Part shown: one piece after another, positions 37,110-49,544 of the stretch
Position numbering within the stretch: the stretch's first letter is position 1
Layout of the letters: every line of letters begins with the position of its first letter
Origin: Chloroflexota bacterium
Lineage (GTDB): Bacteria > Chloroflexota > Dehalococcoidia > SHYD01 > JACQUQ01
NCBI GenBank assembly: GCA_016210175.1
Contig: JACQUQ010000078.1
Coordinates: 1 to 62,637, forward strand
Reading direction: 5' to 3'
Length of the DNA: 62,637 nucleotides
Notes under the pieces: model-generated
Databases searched by the model: none
Told to the model about the DNA's origin: nothing
Seen by the model: the letters and a program-made list of their open reading frames with translations, nothing else
Translations under genes and position numbers: made by a program

Positions 37110-38468
37110 CTAGCGCCGGAACATATCCATCATTTGGGCACGGGACATGCGGGACCCCTTGCCGCCCCGCTGCGCCTGGGTCAGTTGCTGGATGAGCTTG
37201 CGCATCTGCTGGAACTGGTTGAGCAACTGGTTCACATCCTGGGGCGTCGTACCGCTGCCCCTGGCAATGCGCCGCCGCCGGCTGCCGTCAATGAGGTCCG
37301 GGTTGCGCCGCTCGGCCATAGTCATGGAGAGGATGATGGCTTCCACCTTCTTGAGGGCGCCATCGTCCAGGTTGGCCCCGGCGGGCAGGTTGCGCGCGAC
37401 CTTGTTGAACCCCGGCAGCATCTCCAGGATCTGGGTCAGCGGCCCCAGCTTCTTGAGCTGGCGCAGTTGGTCCAGGAAGTCCTCCAGGTCGAACCGGGCC
37501 TGGCGCAGCTTCTTCTCCAGCTCGCGGGCCTTGGCCTCGTCGAAGTTCTCCTGGGCCCGCTCGATAAGGGTGAGCATGTCGCCCATACCCAGGATACGGG
37601 ACGCCAGGCGGTCCGGGTGGTACGGCTCCAGGCCATCGGTCTTCTCGCTGGTGCCCAAGAACTTGATGGGCACTCCCGTCACCGACCGGATGGAGAGGGC
37701 CGCTCCACCCCGCGCGTCGCCGTCCATCTTGGTGAGGATGAGGCCGGTCACGCCCACCTTGGTATTGAACTCCTCGGCGGCGCGCACCGCATCCTGGCCG
37801 GTCATGGCGTCCACCACCAGCAGCACCTCGTGCGGCTGCACGGTCTGCTTGATGCGGGCCACCTCCGCCATCATCGCCTCGTCGATGTGGAGCCGGCCGG
37901 CGGTGTCCAGCAGGACCACCGTGGAGGCGGTCTCGGTGGCGCGGCGGACCCCGTTGCGGCTGATGGCGACTGGATCCGCCTGGGCGCCCTCCTCGTACAC
38001 CGGGATGTTCAACTGCTTGCCCAGGGTAACGAGCTGGGTGATGGCCGCGGGCCGGTAGACGTCGGCGGCCACCAGCAAGGGGCGCTGCCCGTTCTTGCGC
38101 AGGTGGAGGGCCAGCTTGGCCGCGGTGGTAGTCTTGCCCGAGCCCTGGAGGCCCACCAGCATCACGATGGTGGGCGGGGTATTTGCGGTGTTCAAGCGGC
38201 CGCCCTGCCCTAGCATGGCGATCAGTTCTTCATGGACGATCTTGACCACATGCTGGGCCGGCGTCAGGCTTTGCAGCACCTCCTGACCGACCGCGCGCTC
38301 GCGGACGCGGCCGACGAACTCCCGGACCACCCGGAAGTTGACATCCGCCTCCAGCAGCGCCAGCCGCACCTCCCGCAGGGCTTCCTCGACGTCCCGCTCC
38401 GTCAGGCGGCCCTTACTCCCCAAGCGGTTGAAGATACCGTCAAGTTTTTCCGTTAATTGCTCGAACAT
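37110..38468 (-). CDS. ffh: Signal recognition particle protein Ffh
   Basis: MFEQLTEKLDGIFNRLGSKGRLTERDVEEALREVRLALLEADVN; GLQGSGKTTTAAKLA; Met-rich C-terminus. Confidence 0.98.
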   Translation of the reverse strand: MFEQLTEKLDGIFNRLGSKGRLTERDVEEALREVRLALLEADVNFRVVREFVGRVRERAVGQEVLQSLTPAQHVVKIVHEELIAMLGQGGRLNTANTPPTIVMLVGLQGSGKTTTAAKLALHLRKNGQRPLLVAADVYRPAAITQLVTLGKQLNIPVYEEGAQADPVAISRNGVRRATETASTVVLLDTAGRLHIDEAMMAEVARIKQTVQPHEVLLVVDAMTGQDAVRAAEEFNTKVGVTGLILTKMDGDARGGAALSIRSVTGVPIKFLGTSEKTDGLEPYHPDRLASRILGMGDMLTLIERAQENFDEAKARELEKKLRQARFDLEDFLDQLRQLKKLGPLTQILEMLPGFNKVARNLPAGANLDDGALKKVEAIILSMTMAERRNPDLIDGSRRRRIARGSGTTPQDVNQLLNQFQQMRKLIQQLTQAQRGGKGSRMSRAQMMDMFRR

Positions 38469-38549
38469 ACGCCCTCCATGCCCCATTGTAGCTTCCCGCA
38501 AGGGCAGGGGTCAATGCGGGGCGGGGCCGGGCACGCCCCACCACCCACT

Positions 38550-38578
38550 TTGACAGGGCGGATCGTGCCCGGTATAGT
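38550..38578 (+). promoter_or_regulatory. Sigma-70 promoter upstream of acnA
   Basis: TTGACA-N17-TATAGT. Confidence 0.8.
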
Positions 38579-38697
38579 ATGCTGGGCAGGCGCTTCGTGT
38601 GCAGGGGCTCACGTCCTGGGCCGATGCCACGCCCGGTCCGAGCAGACCATCGAAGGTGGGCCACGTTCTGGCGTTGATGGTACGTAAGAGGGGTGCG

Positions 38698-41451
<2,754 letters not shown>

Positions 41452-41482
41452 ACGCTGGGTCGCTGCCCATCACGCTGCAATC

Positions 41483-41517
41483 GCGAGGCCACCTCTCCTG
41501 AGAGGTGGCCTCGCTTT
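41483..41517 (+). terminator. Rho-independent terminator after acnA
   Basis: Perfect 14-bp stem gcgaggccacctct-CCTG-agaggtggcctcgc followed by TTT. Confidence 0.85.
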
Positions 41518-41619
41518 CCAGATCCCTCCGTCTCCGCCTCGCGCTTCCCCCGCACCCCCCTTTGTATGCGCCCCTTCGGTGACCGACTCCGAAGCGGTCT
41601 CCTGATCCTGTGCTCGGCG

Positions 41620-42570
41620 CTAGAGTGGTCCCGCCGCGCAGCGCCGCTGGAGGCGCTCCCAACTGTCGTCTACCCAGCGCTGGATCTCCTCCACCAGCGC
41701 GACGTTCTCGGGCCGGAGCAGGTGGGAGAACCGCCCCTGGGAGCGCAGCCACTCGACGATAGGCCGTCGCTCCCGCGGCTGGTAGTTCAGCTTCCAGGTC
41801 CCGTTCTCCACCTCGTAGAGCGGCCAGATGCAGGTCTCGGCCGCCAGCTTGGACACCGCGATGGTCTCCTGCGGGTCGTGGCGCCAGCCCCGGTTGCAGG
41901 ATGCCAGGATGTTGAGGAAGGCGGGACCATCGGCTGCGGCCGCTTTGCGGACCTTGGTCATGAGGTCCTTCCTGTTGTGGGGCGAGGCCTGGGCCACGTA
42001 GGGGAGTTGGTGGTCGGCCATGATGGCCGTCAGGTCCTTGCGGTGCTCGGTCTTGCCGGGGACCTGCGCGCCCACCGGGGTGGTGGTGGTCCAGGTGCCC
42101 AGGATCGTCGCGCTGCTGCGCTGGATCCCCGTGTTCATGTAGGCCTCGTTGTTGAGGCAGACATAGATCATCTTGTGGCCCCGCTCCATAGCACCGCTGA
42201 GGAACTGAAGCCCGATGTCGTAGGTAGCGCCGTCCCCGCCGAAGGCCACGAATTGCACGCCCCGCTCGGGGATCTTGCCCCGGCGCACCCAGGAGCGGTA
42301 GACCGCCTCCACCGCACCCAGGACCGTGGCCGCGTTCTCAAAGGCAACGTGGATCCAGGGTACTTTCCAGGAGGTGTAGGGGAAAGGCGAGGTGCCGATC
42401 TCCAGGCAGCCCGTGGCGGAGGCCACCACCACCGGGGCATCGAGGGCGAGCAGGACCTGACGGACAATGATGCTCTCGCCGCAGCCGGCGCACAGGCGAT
42501 GGCCGGGAGCCAGCCGGTCGTCGTGCTGCGCCAGGTCCCTCAGGTTCAGACTGGCGACGTTGGTTGCCAT
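41620..42570 (-). CDS. porB: 2-oxoacid (pyruvate):ferredoxin oxidoreductase beta subunit
   Basis: HRLCAGCGESIIVRQVL...GDGATYDIGLQFLSGAMERGHKMIYVCLNNEAYMNTGIQRSSAT. Confidence 0.92.
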   Translation of the reverse strand: MATNVASLNLRDLAQHDDRLAPGHRLCAGCGESIIVRQVLLALDAPVVVASATGCLEIGTSPFPYTSWKVPWIHVAFENAATVLGAVEAVYRSWVRRGKIPERGVQFVAFGGDGATYDIGLQFLSGAMERGHKMIYVCLNNEAYMNTGIQRSSATILGTWTTTTPVGAQVPGKTEHRKDLTAIMADHQLPYVAQASPHNRKDLMTKVRKAAAADGPAFLNILASCNRGWRHDPQETIAVSKLAAETCIWPLYEVENGTWKLNYQPRERRPIVEWLRSQGRFSHLLRPENVALVEEIQRWVDDSWERLQRRCAAGPL

Positions 42571-42580
42571 TGCTGTCTCC

Positions 42581-43816
42581 TTACCGCGCGTCGTAGGGCG
42601 GAGGCCCGTCCAGAAAGCGCATCGGCCGCGTCACCGGGTGGCCCCTGCCGATGGCCAGCAGTTCCTGGAACACCGCCCGGATGTGGCCGGGCACGATATC
42701 CCGCCCGCCCAGGCCGCCGATGTAGTTCACCGTCTGCGGGGCGAGTCCCCGCTGGTACAGCGCGGTGCAGGTGTCCAGGAACAACGGTCCCCCTTGCCCG
42801 CCAAAGCACGAGGAGCGGTCCAGCACCCCGACCACCGTGGCCCCACGCAGGGCGTCCGCCACGGCCTGGGCCGGGAAGGGTCGGTAGCAGCGGATCTTCA
42901 GCAAGCCAACCTTGACCCCCTCGCTCCGCATCTCCTCCACCACCATCCTGGCGACCCCGGCCACCGAGCCCAGGACTACCAGGACCACCTGGGCGTCGTC
43001 CAGCCGGTACCCCTCGAAGTAGCCATAGGGGCGGCCAGTCAGCTGGCCGTAGGCTGCCCCGATCTGGGGGATGACGTCCAGGGCATGCTCCAGCGCGTCC
43101 CACTGCTGGCGCTTGTGCCAGAAGAAGTCGTTGCGGTCGTCGTTGGCGCCGAAGGATACCGGATGGTCAAGGTCCAACAGGGAGTGTTCAGCCTGATAGT
43201 CGCCGATAAAGGTCCGCACCGCCTCGTCCGGCAGGAGCTGCACCCGCTGGACCGCATGGCTAATGGTGAACCCGTCCTGGCACTCCATGACGGGCAGGAG
43301 GACCTGGGGATGCTCGGCGATGCAGAGAGCCTGAATGGCGTTGTCGTAGGCCTCCTGGGCGTTCTCGGCGTAGAGCTGGACCCAGCCGGTGTCCCGGCAG
43401 CCCATCGCGTCGGTGTGGTCGCCCAGGATGTTGAGGGGAGCGGAGAGGGAGCGGTTGACCACGTGCATGACGATGGGAAGGCGCATGCCCGAGGCGCACC
43501 ACAGCAGCTCCCACATGAAGGCGATGCCCGCCCCGGCGGAAGCCGTCTGGGCCCGAGCGCCCGCGGCCGCGGCCCCGATGCAGGCGCTCATGGCGGCGTG
43601 CTCGCTCTCCACCGTCAGCAGCTCCGTGTCCACCAGGCCATCGGCCACGAACTGGCAGAACAGCTCCATGAGCACGGTCTGCGGGGTGATAGGGTAGGCT
43701 GCCACCAGGTCGGGGTTCATCTGGCGCAGAGCGTGGGCCACCAGTTGGCCGCCGTTGAGGGCGACGTCCTTCCCCTGGACGTACTTCGTCCGTTGCTGGG
43801 CAGTCGTCAGGGTCAT
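42581..43816 (-). CDS. porA: 2-oxoacid (pyruvate):ferredoxin oxidoreductase alpha subunit
   Basis: GGQLVAHALRQMNPDLVAAYPITPQTVLMELF...TVESEHAAMSACIGAAAAGARAQTASAGAGIAFMWELL. Confidence 0.94.
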   Translation of the reverse strand: MTLTTAQQRTKYVQGKDVALNGGQLVAHALRQMNPDLVAAYPITPQTVLMELFCQFVADGLVDTELLTVESEHAAMSACIGAAAAGARAQTASAGAGIAFMWELLWCASGMRLPIVMHVVNRSLSAPLNILGDHTDAMGCRDTGWVQLYAENAQEAYDNAIQALCIAEHPQVLLPVMECQDGFTISHAVQRVQLLPDEAVRTFIGDYQAEHSLLDLDHPVSFGANDDRNDFFWHKRQQWDALEHALDVIPQIGAAYGQLTGRPYGYFEGYRLDDAQVVLVVLGSVAGVARMVVEEMRSEGVKVGLLKIRCYRPFPAQAVADALRGATVVGVLDRSSCFGGQGGPLFLDTCTALYQRGLAPQTVNYIGGLGGRDIVPGHIRAVFQELLAIGRGHPVTRPMRFLDGPPPYDAR

Positions 43817-43820
43817 ACCT

Positions 43821-44120
43821 TTACCCTCCTCCCCGTACGGCCATTTCCTCGACCATCTCAATGCACTGCTTGGGGCACTCCACGGCGCAGATGCCGCAGC
43901 CCTTGCAGTGCTCCAGGTCCACCCCGATCAGCAGCTTCCCTTCGGTCAGGAAGGCGCTATCGGGGCAGAAGAGCCAGCAGATCATACAGTGAGAGCACGC
44001 ATCGAAGTGAATGATGGGACGCAGGGTGCGCCAGCTTCCCGTCTCATACAGGACCGAGTTCCCGGCCTGCGTCACCACCCCCCCAGGGGAGATCGTTCGC
44101 CAGCCTGCTCCAGTTTCCAT
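43821..44120 (-). CDS. porD: 2-oxoacid:ferredoxin oxidoreductase delta (2x[4Fe-4S]) subunit
   Basis: DACSHCMICWLFCPDSAF...DLEHCKGCGICAVECPKQCIEM. Confidence 0.92.
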   Translation of the reverse strand: METGAGWRTISPGGVVTQAGNSVLYETGSWRTLRPIIHFDACSHCMICWLFCPDSAFLTEGKLLIGVDLEHCKGCGICAVECPKQCIEMVEEMAVRGGG

Positions 44121-44286
44121 GTCTTCTCCTTCTGCCTGCGCCGTGGCAGCGCCGTCGGACCGTGGCGGATCCCCCGCGTGCCTTCAGGGACTGGGGGTTG
44201 CTCCGGTGGGCATCTCCGAGCAGCGCCGCCGGACCGCGGCGGATCCCCCGCGTGCCCAGAGGTCTGCCGCAGCCCCCGGAGCATCC

Positions 44287-44859
44287 TTAGCCTGCCTGGG
44301 TCTCCGCAAAGGCCCGCTTCAGGGCCTGGACGTTCCCCTCGACCACTTTGGCAGCCACCCGGGATCCCAGGCGGCTCTGCACCGTCTGCACGACTCCGGC
44401 CAGCTCTACGACGGGACTCGCCCGGAGCAGGGCGCCCAGCATAGGGGTATTGGGGATGTTCCGGCCGTAGGCGTCCAGGGCGATGCGCGTGGCATCGACC
44501 GTGTAGACCCGGCCGGTGTGCAGACCCAGGCGCTCCCGGAGCTGCTGCGGCGAGAGCGTGGTGTTGGCGACCAGCGTTCCGTCGGGTTTGAGTCCTTCGG
44601 TGACCTTGACCACGCCCAGGAGCGTGGGGTCGAGCACGACGACAATATCGGGGTTTGTGACGGAACAATGGAGGTGAATGGGGGAAGAGCTGAGGCGAGT
44701 GTAGGCTCTGAGGGGCGCCCCGCTGCGCTCCGCACCGAATTCTGGCAGGGCCTGGAAATACTTTCCTTCCACCAGGGCCGCTTCTGCCAGCAGCTCGCTG
44801 GCAGTCACGACTCCCTGTCCACCACGCCCGTGCCATCGGATCTCGACGACGTCAGCCAT
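44287..44859 (-). CDS. porG: 2-oxoacid:ferredoxin oxidoreductase gamma subunit
   Basis: VEIRWHGRGGQGVVTASELLAEAALVEGKYFQALPEFGAERSGAPLRAYTRLS. Confidence 0.93.
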   Translation of the reverse strand: MADVVEIRWHGRGGQGVVTASELLAEAALVEGKYFQALPEFGAERSGAPLRAYTRLSSSPIHLHCSVTNPDIVVVLDPTLLGVVKVTEGLKPDGTLVANTTLSPQQLRERLGLHTGRVYTVDATRIALDAYGRNIPNTPMLGALLRASPVVELAGVVQTVQSRLGSRVAAKVVEGNVQALKRAFAETQAG

Positions 44860-45186
44860 ACCGCTCCTCCTTGCCGATCCCAGGTGCTGACGCTCAGGAG
44901 GTCTGAGCGATGCGCAGCACCCATTGCGGGCTCCGGTGCGAGGTGCGCACGTGCGCCGGAGGCCATCCCATCGCGGCGTCCGAGCACGCTCCGCCAGCGT
45001 TGCAAGGGATATATTGATTTTCCCTATAGATAGTATCAGCTGCCATAATACCGCGGTGGCTGAAAACCCCATGAAAAACCTTGCACCTGACGTCACGGTT
45101 GGGGAGATCTGGTCAGAACGCTTGCCCCGGGGCGGATGCGTCCGCGCTGGCTACCGACACTGGTGATACTCTGAACGGATGGTCTG

Positions 45187-46398
45187 CTAGCGCGGCTCCA
45201 CCCGGCCAGCAACGACCCGGTAGCAGGTCGCATCGGCCAGGAAGTTGGCGGGGAACTGGGCGGGGTCGGTCGTGGTGATGAGGACTTGCTGGAAGGACCG
45301 GGCGGCGGCGGCCAGGGCGGTCCGCCGCTCGCTATCCATCTCGGAGAGCACATCGTCGAGCAAAAGCACGGGGTCGTCGCCGGTCTGGCGGCGCAGGTGC
45401 TCCGCCTCGGCCAGCTTGAGCGCCAGAGCCGTGGTGCGCTGCTGGCCCCGCGAGCCGAAGGCTCCCACCGCAGCGCCGTTCACCAGCAAGTGCAGGTCAT
45501 CCCGGTGCGGGCCGACCACGGTCTGCCCCTGGGCCAGTTCCCGCCGCCGGGCGCGCTCCAGGGCTGCGGCGAGACCCGCCCGCACCTCGGTCGGGGTGCC
45601 GGCACCCGCCTCCGGCAACACTGCTTCTGCGGCCGCCGCGTACCGGGCTTCCAGGATATCGCGGCCGCCGGTGAGTTGGGCCTGGATGGCGGAGGCGAGG
45701 GGCGCCAGCCCGGCCAGCTCCTGGAGCCGCCGCCACACGATCGCCGCGCCCAGGTCCAGCAGCGCCCCATCCCAGAACGCAAGCTCCCGCTCCTGGGCCT
45801 GGCCCTCGTGTACCAGGCGGAGCAGGTGGTTGCGCTGAAGGACCACCCGCTGGTACCGCTGCAAGGTGCGAGCGTAGCCCGGATCAAGCTGCGAGAGGGT
45901 AATATCCAGGGCGCGCCGTCGCACGACCGGCGACCCCGTCACCAGTTCCAGGTCTTCCGGGCTGAACAGCACCGCGGGGAGTTGGCCGACGAGGTCCAGC
46001 AGGCGCCGGGGCGTGCCGTTCACCCGCACCCGCTTCTGCACGTTCCCGCCGGACCCCACGCGCGATCCCGCGGCCAGGGGAGCCGAGGCCTTCCCTCCCC
46101 GTGCTGCATCGGCCCAGTCCTGCGCCAGGAGCACCAGCTCCAGCTTGAGGGGACCGGCCGCACGCTGCACCTCCGCGGCCAGCCTGGTCATGGGCAGGGC
46201 CTCGGGCGGGAGACAGCGCGTCATGAACTCCCGGTCTGCCGTGGCCCGCGGCGAGCGCCCTGTGGACAGCAGGTACACCGCCTCCAGCAGGTTGGTCTTG
46301 CCCTGGGCATTGTCGCCCCAGAGTACCGTGGGACCGGGCGCCAGGGCCAGGTCCAGGGCCGTGTAGTTGCGAAAGTTTTGCAGGGAGAGATGGGTCAC
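45187..46398 (-). CDS. recF: DNA replication/repair protein RecF
   Basis: LSLQNFRNYTALDLALAPGPTVLWGDNAQGKTNLLEAVYLLSTGRS...GSRGQQRTTALALKLAEA...PVLLLDDVLSEMDSERR; GTG start inferred. Confidence 0.96.
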   Translation of the reverse strand: MTHLSLQNFRNYTALDLALAPGPTVLWGDNAQGKTNLLEAVYLLSTGRSPRATADREFMTRCLPPEALPMTRLAAEVQRAAGPLKLELVLLAQDWADAARGGKASAPLAAGSRVGSGGNVQKRVRVNGTPRRLLDLVGQLPAVLFSPEDLELVTGSPVVRRRALDITLSQLDPGYARTLQRYQRVVLQRNHLLRLVHEGQAQERELAFWDGALLDLGAAIVWRRLQELAGLAPLASAIQAQLTGGRDILEARYAAAAEAVLPEAGAGTPTEVRAGLAAALERARRRELAQGQTVVGPHRDDLHLLVNGAAVGAFGSRGQQRTTALALKLAEAEHLRRQTGDDPVLLLDDVLSEMDSERRTALAAAARSFQQVLITTTDPAQFPANFLADATCYRVVAGRVEPR

Positions 46399-46604
46399 CA
46401 GCAAGCGAGCGCCTCTTTCCGGGACGGCGACCGGGCCTCGTGGCTGGCGGCGGGAAGACGGAGGGGGCACCAGCCAGTACGCACTCCTGCTTCCATTGTA
46501 GCATAGGCGCCATTCCGGGCGCCGTCATGCGGCGCTCCTGCGCCGTGCCAGCGCGCCGGGATCTCACCCACAGCATCACTGTCTCTGCACCATGCTGGCG
46601 AGGA

Positions 46605-47342
46605 TCAGCGGCCGACACTCAGCCGCTGCGCCAGGAAGGTGGGCAGCCCGGCCGCTGCCATCTTCTGCAGCACCGCGGGGATGTCGTATGCCACCCGGTA
46701 GCCGGTGATGGTCCTCGCGGCGTCGTCATAGAGCGCATAGGCGGCCCGCGGGTCGCCGTCCCGCGGCTGGCCCACGCTCCCCGGATTGACGATCCAGCGT
46801 CCTGTGCTGAGGGAAACGGCCTCCTCGGAGGTCAGGGCCGTGCGGCGGGGCCGTGTGCCCACAGTCTCCTGGCGAAAAGCCAGGGCCACGTGGCTGTGTC
46901 CGACGAGGCCGTGGAGGGTCAGCAACAACGTGAAGTTATCCCGCGCGTCCTCCGGGTCCAACAGGTACTCCCAGATGGGCTCGCGCGGGCTGCCATGGGC
47001 GAGGGTGAAGGGATCGCACCGTATCGTGGTGGTCAGGTTGGCGAGGTAGCGGGACTGCTCCGGGCTGATCTGATCCACGGTCCAGCGGATGGCCGCCGCC
47101 GCGTAGGGGTTGAAGTCGGACAACGGTACCTTGCCGACCACCGCCCAGTCATGGTTGCCGGCCACGCTGATCCCGCCCAGGTCCCGTACCAGGTCCAGGC
47201 ACGGGCCGGGGTCCGGCCCATAGCCCACGATGTCGCCCAGGCACCAGACGACATCCCACCCACCACGGGCGCGGGCATCCGTGAGCACGGACCGGAAAGC
47301 CTCAAGGTTGCTATGGATGTCCGACACCAGCAAGGCACGCAT
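46605..47342 (-). CDS. Metallophosphoesterase family protein
   Basis: MRALLVSDIHSNLEAFRSVL...CLGDIVGYGPDP...VAGNHDWAV...LAHGSPREP...GHSHVALAF. Confidence 0.93.
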   Translation of the reverse strand: MRALLVSDIHSNLEAFRSVLTDARARGGWDVVWCLGDIVGYGPDPGPCLDLVRDLGGISVAGNHDWAVVGKVPLSDFNPYAAAAIRWTVDQISPEQSRYLANLTTTIRCDPFTLAHGSPREPIWEYLLDPEDARDNFTLLLTLHGLVGHSHVALAFRQETVGTRPRRTALTSEEAVSLSTGRWIVNPGSVGQPRDGDPRAAYALYDDAARTITGYRVAYDIPAVLQKMAAAGLPTFLAQRLSVGR

Positions 47343-47513
47343 CGGCGGTCCCCCAGCACGCGGCGCAGGTAGTTCCGTTATACCAGGTTTCGGTCCCAGC
47401 GCCTACGTGAGCGCGTGGGCCTGGCGCTGCGGCGGGTATGGGAGAAAGGTGGTATACGGTAGGTACGCGCTCGTCCTTGTGAGGGCGGGGACCGGCCCGG
47501 TATAATGAGGACG

Positions 47514-48566
47514 ATGAAGGCCGCAGTATTGGGCGAATTCGGGCTGATTGCGCACCTGGCAGAGGTCATCGCCAGCGAGGAGCGCGCTGCCTCGCTCGGG
47601 GCAGCCGCTCCCGGCCCTGCTGGCACGCCGCCTGCCCGCCTGCTGCTGGGCATCGGCGACGATGCTGCGGTATGGCAGCTGGGGGATGTGCTGGAGCTGG
47701 CGACGACGGATACCCTGGTGGAGAGGGTACACTTTCTGCCCCAGCGCACCCCCTGGCGCGACCTGGGGTGGAAAGCCCTGGCGGTCAACCTGAGCGACAT
47801 CGCGGCGATGGGGGGCATCCCTCTCTATGCCCTCATCACGCTGGGCCTGCCCCCGGATGCCGAGGTGGAGCACCTGACGGATCTGTACCGGGGGATGCTG
47901 GAGGCGGCCCACACCTACGGCGCCCGGCTGGTGGGCGGCGATATCGTCCGTTCTCAGGTTTTCTTCCTGACCGTTGCCCTGCATGGCGTTGCCGCGGGCG
48001 CGGGCTACCCGGAAGGTGTGCTACGGCGCGCCGCAGCCCGGCCAGGGGAGGTGGTGGCCGTGACCGGCTCGCTCGGCGCTTCCGCCGCGGGGCTGGAGGT
48101 CCTGCGCTCGGGCCGGCCGCTGTCCGATGAGGCGGCCGCGACGCTGCTGAGGGAGGCCCACCTGCGGCCCCGGCCGCGACTGGCCGAAGGCCAGGCCCTG
48201 CTCCGGGCGGGCGTGCGCTGCGCGATGGATATCTCGGATGGGCTGCTGGCGGACCTCAGCAAGCTGTGCGCCGCCAGCGGTGTGGCCGCCCAGGTGGAGT
48301 TGAAGCAGGTGCCGGTCCTTCCCGCGGTCCGCCAGCACTTCCCAGCGTGGCAGTCCCTCGCCCTGTCGGGTGGGGAGGACTACGAACTGCTCTTTACCGC
48401 TCCCGCCGCGATCCTTGCCGAACTCCAGCGGCAGGCCGCGTTCCCAGTCACAGCTATCGGCACCATCGCAGCGGGAACGCCGGGGCAGGTCACACTGGTG
48501 GATGCCGCAGGCGAGCCGGTGCCCTGGCAGAACGGCGGCTGGGACCACCTCGCACGGGAGACGTGA
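47514..48566 (+). CDS. thiL: Thiamine-monophosphate kinase ThiL
   Basis: LLLGIGDDAAVWQLGDVLELATTDTLVERVHFLP...GWKALAVNLSDIAAMGGIPLYALITLGLP; start 47505 or 47514. Confidence 0.95.
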   Translation: MKAAVLGEFGLIAHLAEVIASEERAASLGAAAPGPAGTPPARLLLGIGDDAAVWQLGDVLELATTDTLVERVHFLPQRTPWRDLGWKALAVNLSDIAAMGGIPLYALITLGLPPDAEVEHLTDLYRGMLEAAHTYGARLVGGDIVRSQVFFLTVALHGVAAGAGYPEGVLRRAAARPGEVVAVTGSLGASAAGLEVLRSGRPLSDEAAATLLREAHLRPRPRLAEGQALLRAGVRCAMDISDGLLADLSKLCAASGVAAQVELKQVPVLPAVRQHFPAWQSLALSGGEDYELLFTAPAAILAELQRQAAFPVTAIGTIAAGTPGQVTLVDAAGEPVPWQNGGWDHLARET

Positions 48567-49063
48567 TGACGCTGACGTTGGAGACCTCGAGCCCGGAGCA
48601 GACCGCCGCGGTGGGCATCGCCCTGGGACGGCTGGTCCAGCCGGGCGACGTGTTGCTCTTGCAGGGACCCCTGGGCGCCGGGAAAACCCAACTCACCCAG
48701 GGCTTGGCCCAAGGGGTGGGTATCCCGGAAGAGGTGACCAGCCCCACCTTCATCCTGGTCAATGAGTACCGGACCGGGCGTCTCCCCCTCTACCACGTGG
48801 ACCTGTACCGTATCGAACGGGTGGAGGAAGCGACCGACCTGGGCCTGGATGAGTACTTCTTTGGGCCGGGGGTCACGGTAGTGGAGTGGGCTGACCGCGC
48901 GCCCGCAGCCATGCCCGACGAGCACCTATTGGTTGAACTGAGGTACGTGTCCGGCCAGGAGACCGACCGCCGGCTGCGCCTGACGCCCCGCGGGGAGCGG
49001 TACGAGCAGCTGCTCGCAGCCCTGAAAGCCGCGATCCCTGCGGCCCTGGTCGCCTCCGGGTGA
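48566..49063 (+). CDS. tsaE: tRNA threonylcarbamoyladenosine biosynthesis ATPase TsaE
   Basis: LLLQGPLGAGKTQLTQGLAQGVGIPEEVTSPTFILVNEY...LYHVDLYRIE...VVEWADRAP; overlaps thiL stop (TGATG). Confidence 0.95.
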   Translation: MTLTLETSSPEQTAAVGIALGRLVQPGDVLLLQGPLGAGKTQLTQGLAQGVGIPEEVTSPTFILVNEYRTGRLPLYHVDLYRIERVEEATDLGLDEYFFGPGVTVVEWADRAPAAMPDEHLLVELRYVSGQETDRRLRLTPRGERYEQLLAALKAAIPAALVASG

Positions 49064-49094
49064 GACCGCCACGGGGAGCAGGAACCGGGGGGAG

Positions 49095-49490
49095 ATGACC
49101 AGGGAAGCACGAAGGGCGCTGCTGGTGCTGGTGGCGATGCTCAGTTTGGGCGTGGCCGCGTGTGGTGCGCCGCCGCTGGTGTACCCGGACCAGGCCCCCG
49201 GCGTGCCGCGTGAGGCCCTGCGGCGGCTGAAGACCCAGGCCGGGCAGCCCTTCAAGCTCCGGCGGCTCGCTTACCTCCAAGTCACCGATGCAGAGATGAC
49301 GGGTGACACGCCGGACCACGTGAAAGGTACCGTGGTGTTTCGGACGCTCTTCGGCATCCCCTTCGGAGTGAGCTCTGTCTCCTCCCGGGACCTTAATTGG
49401 AGCATACCTGCGGTAACCTGGGCAGTGTTTCTCCTGGCTGAGACGGTGCTGGGCATCGTAGTCCTGAGGCGGCTCTGGGACATGCCCTGA
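49095..49490 (+). CDS. Hypothetical lipoprotein/membrane protein
   Basis: MTREARRALLVLVAMLSLGVAACGAPP (lipobox) and C-terminal TM-like segment. Confidence 0.6.
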   Translation: MTREARRALLVLVAMLSLGVAACGAPPLVYPDQAPGVPREALRRLKTQAGQPFKLRRLAYLQVTDAEMTGDTPDHVKGTVVFRTLFGIPFGVSSVSSRDLNWSIPAVTWAVFLLAETVLGIVVLRRLWDMP

Positions 49491-49544
49491 CCGCATCCGG
49501 CGAGCAGGTGACTCCTCGATCGGGCGACGGAAAGCGAGCGAAGC

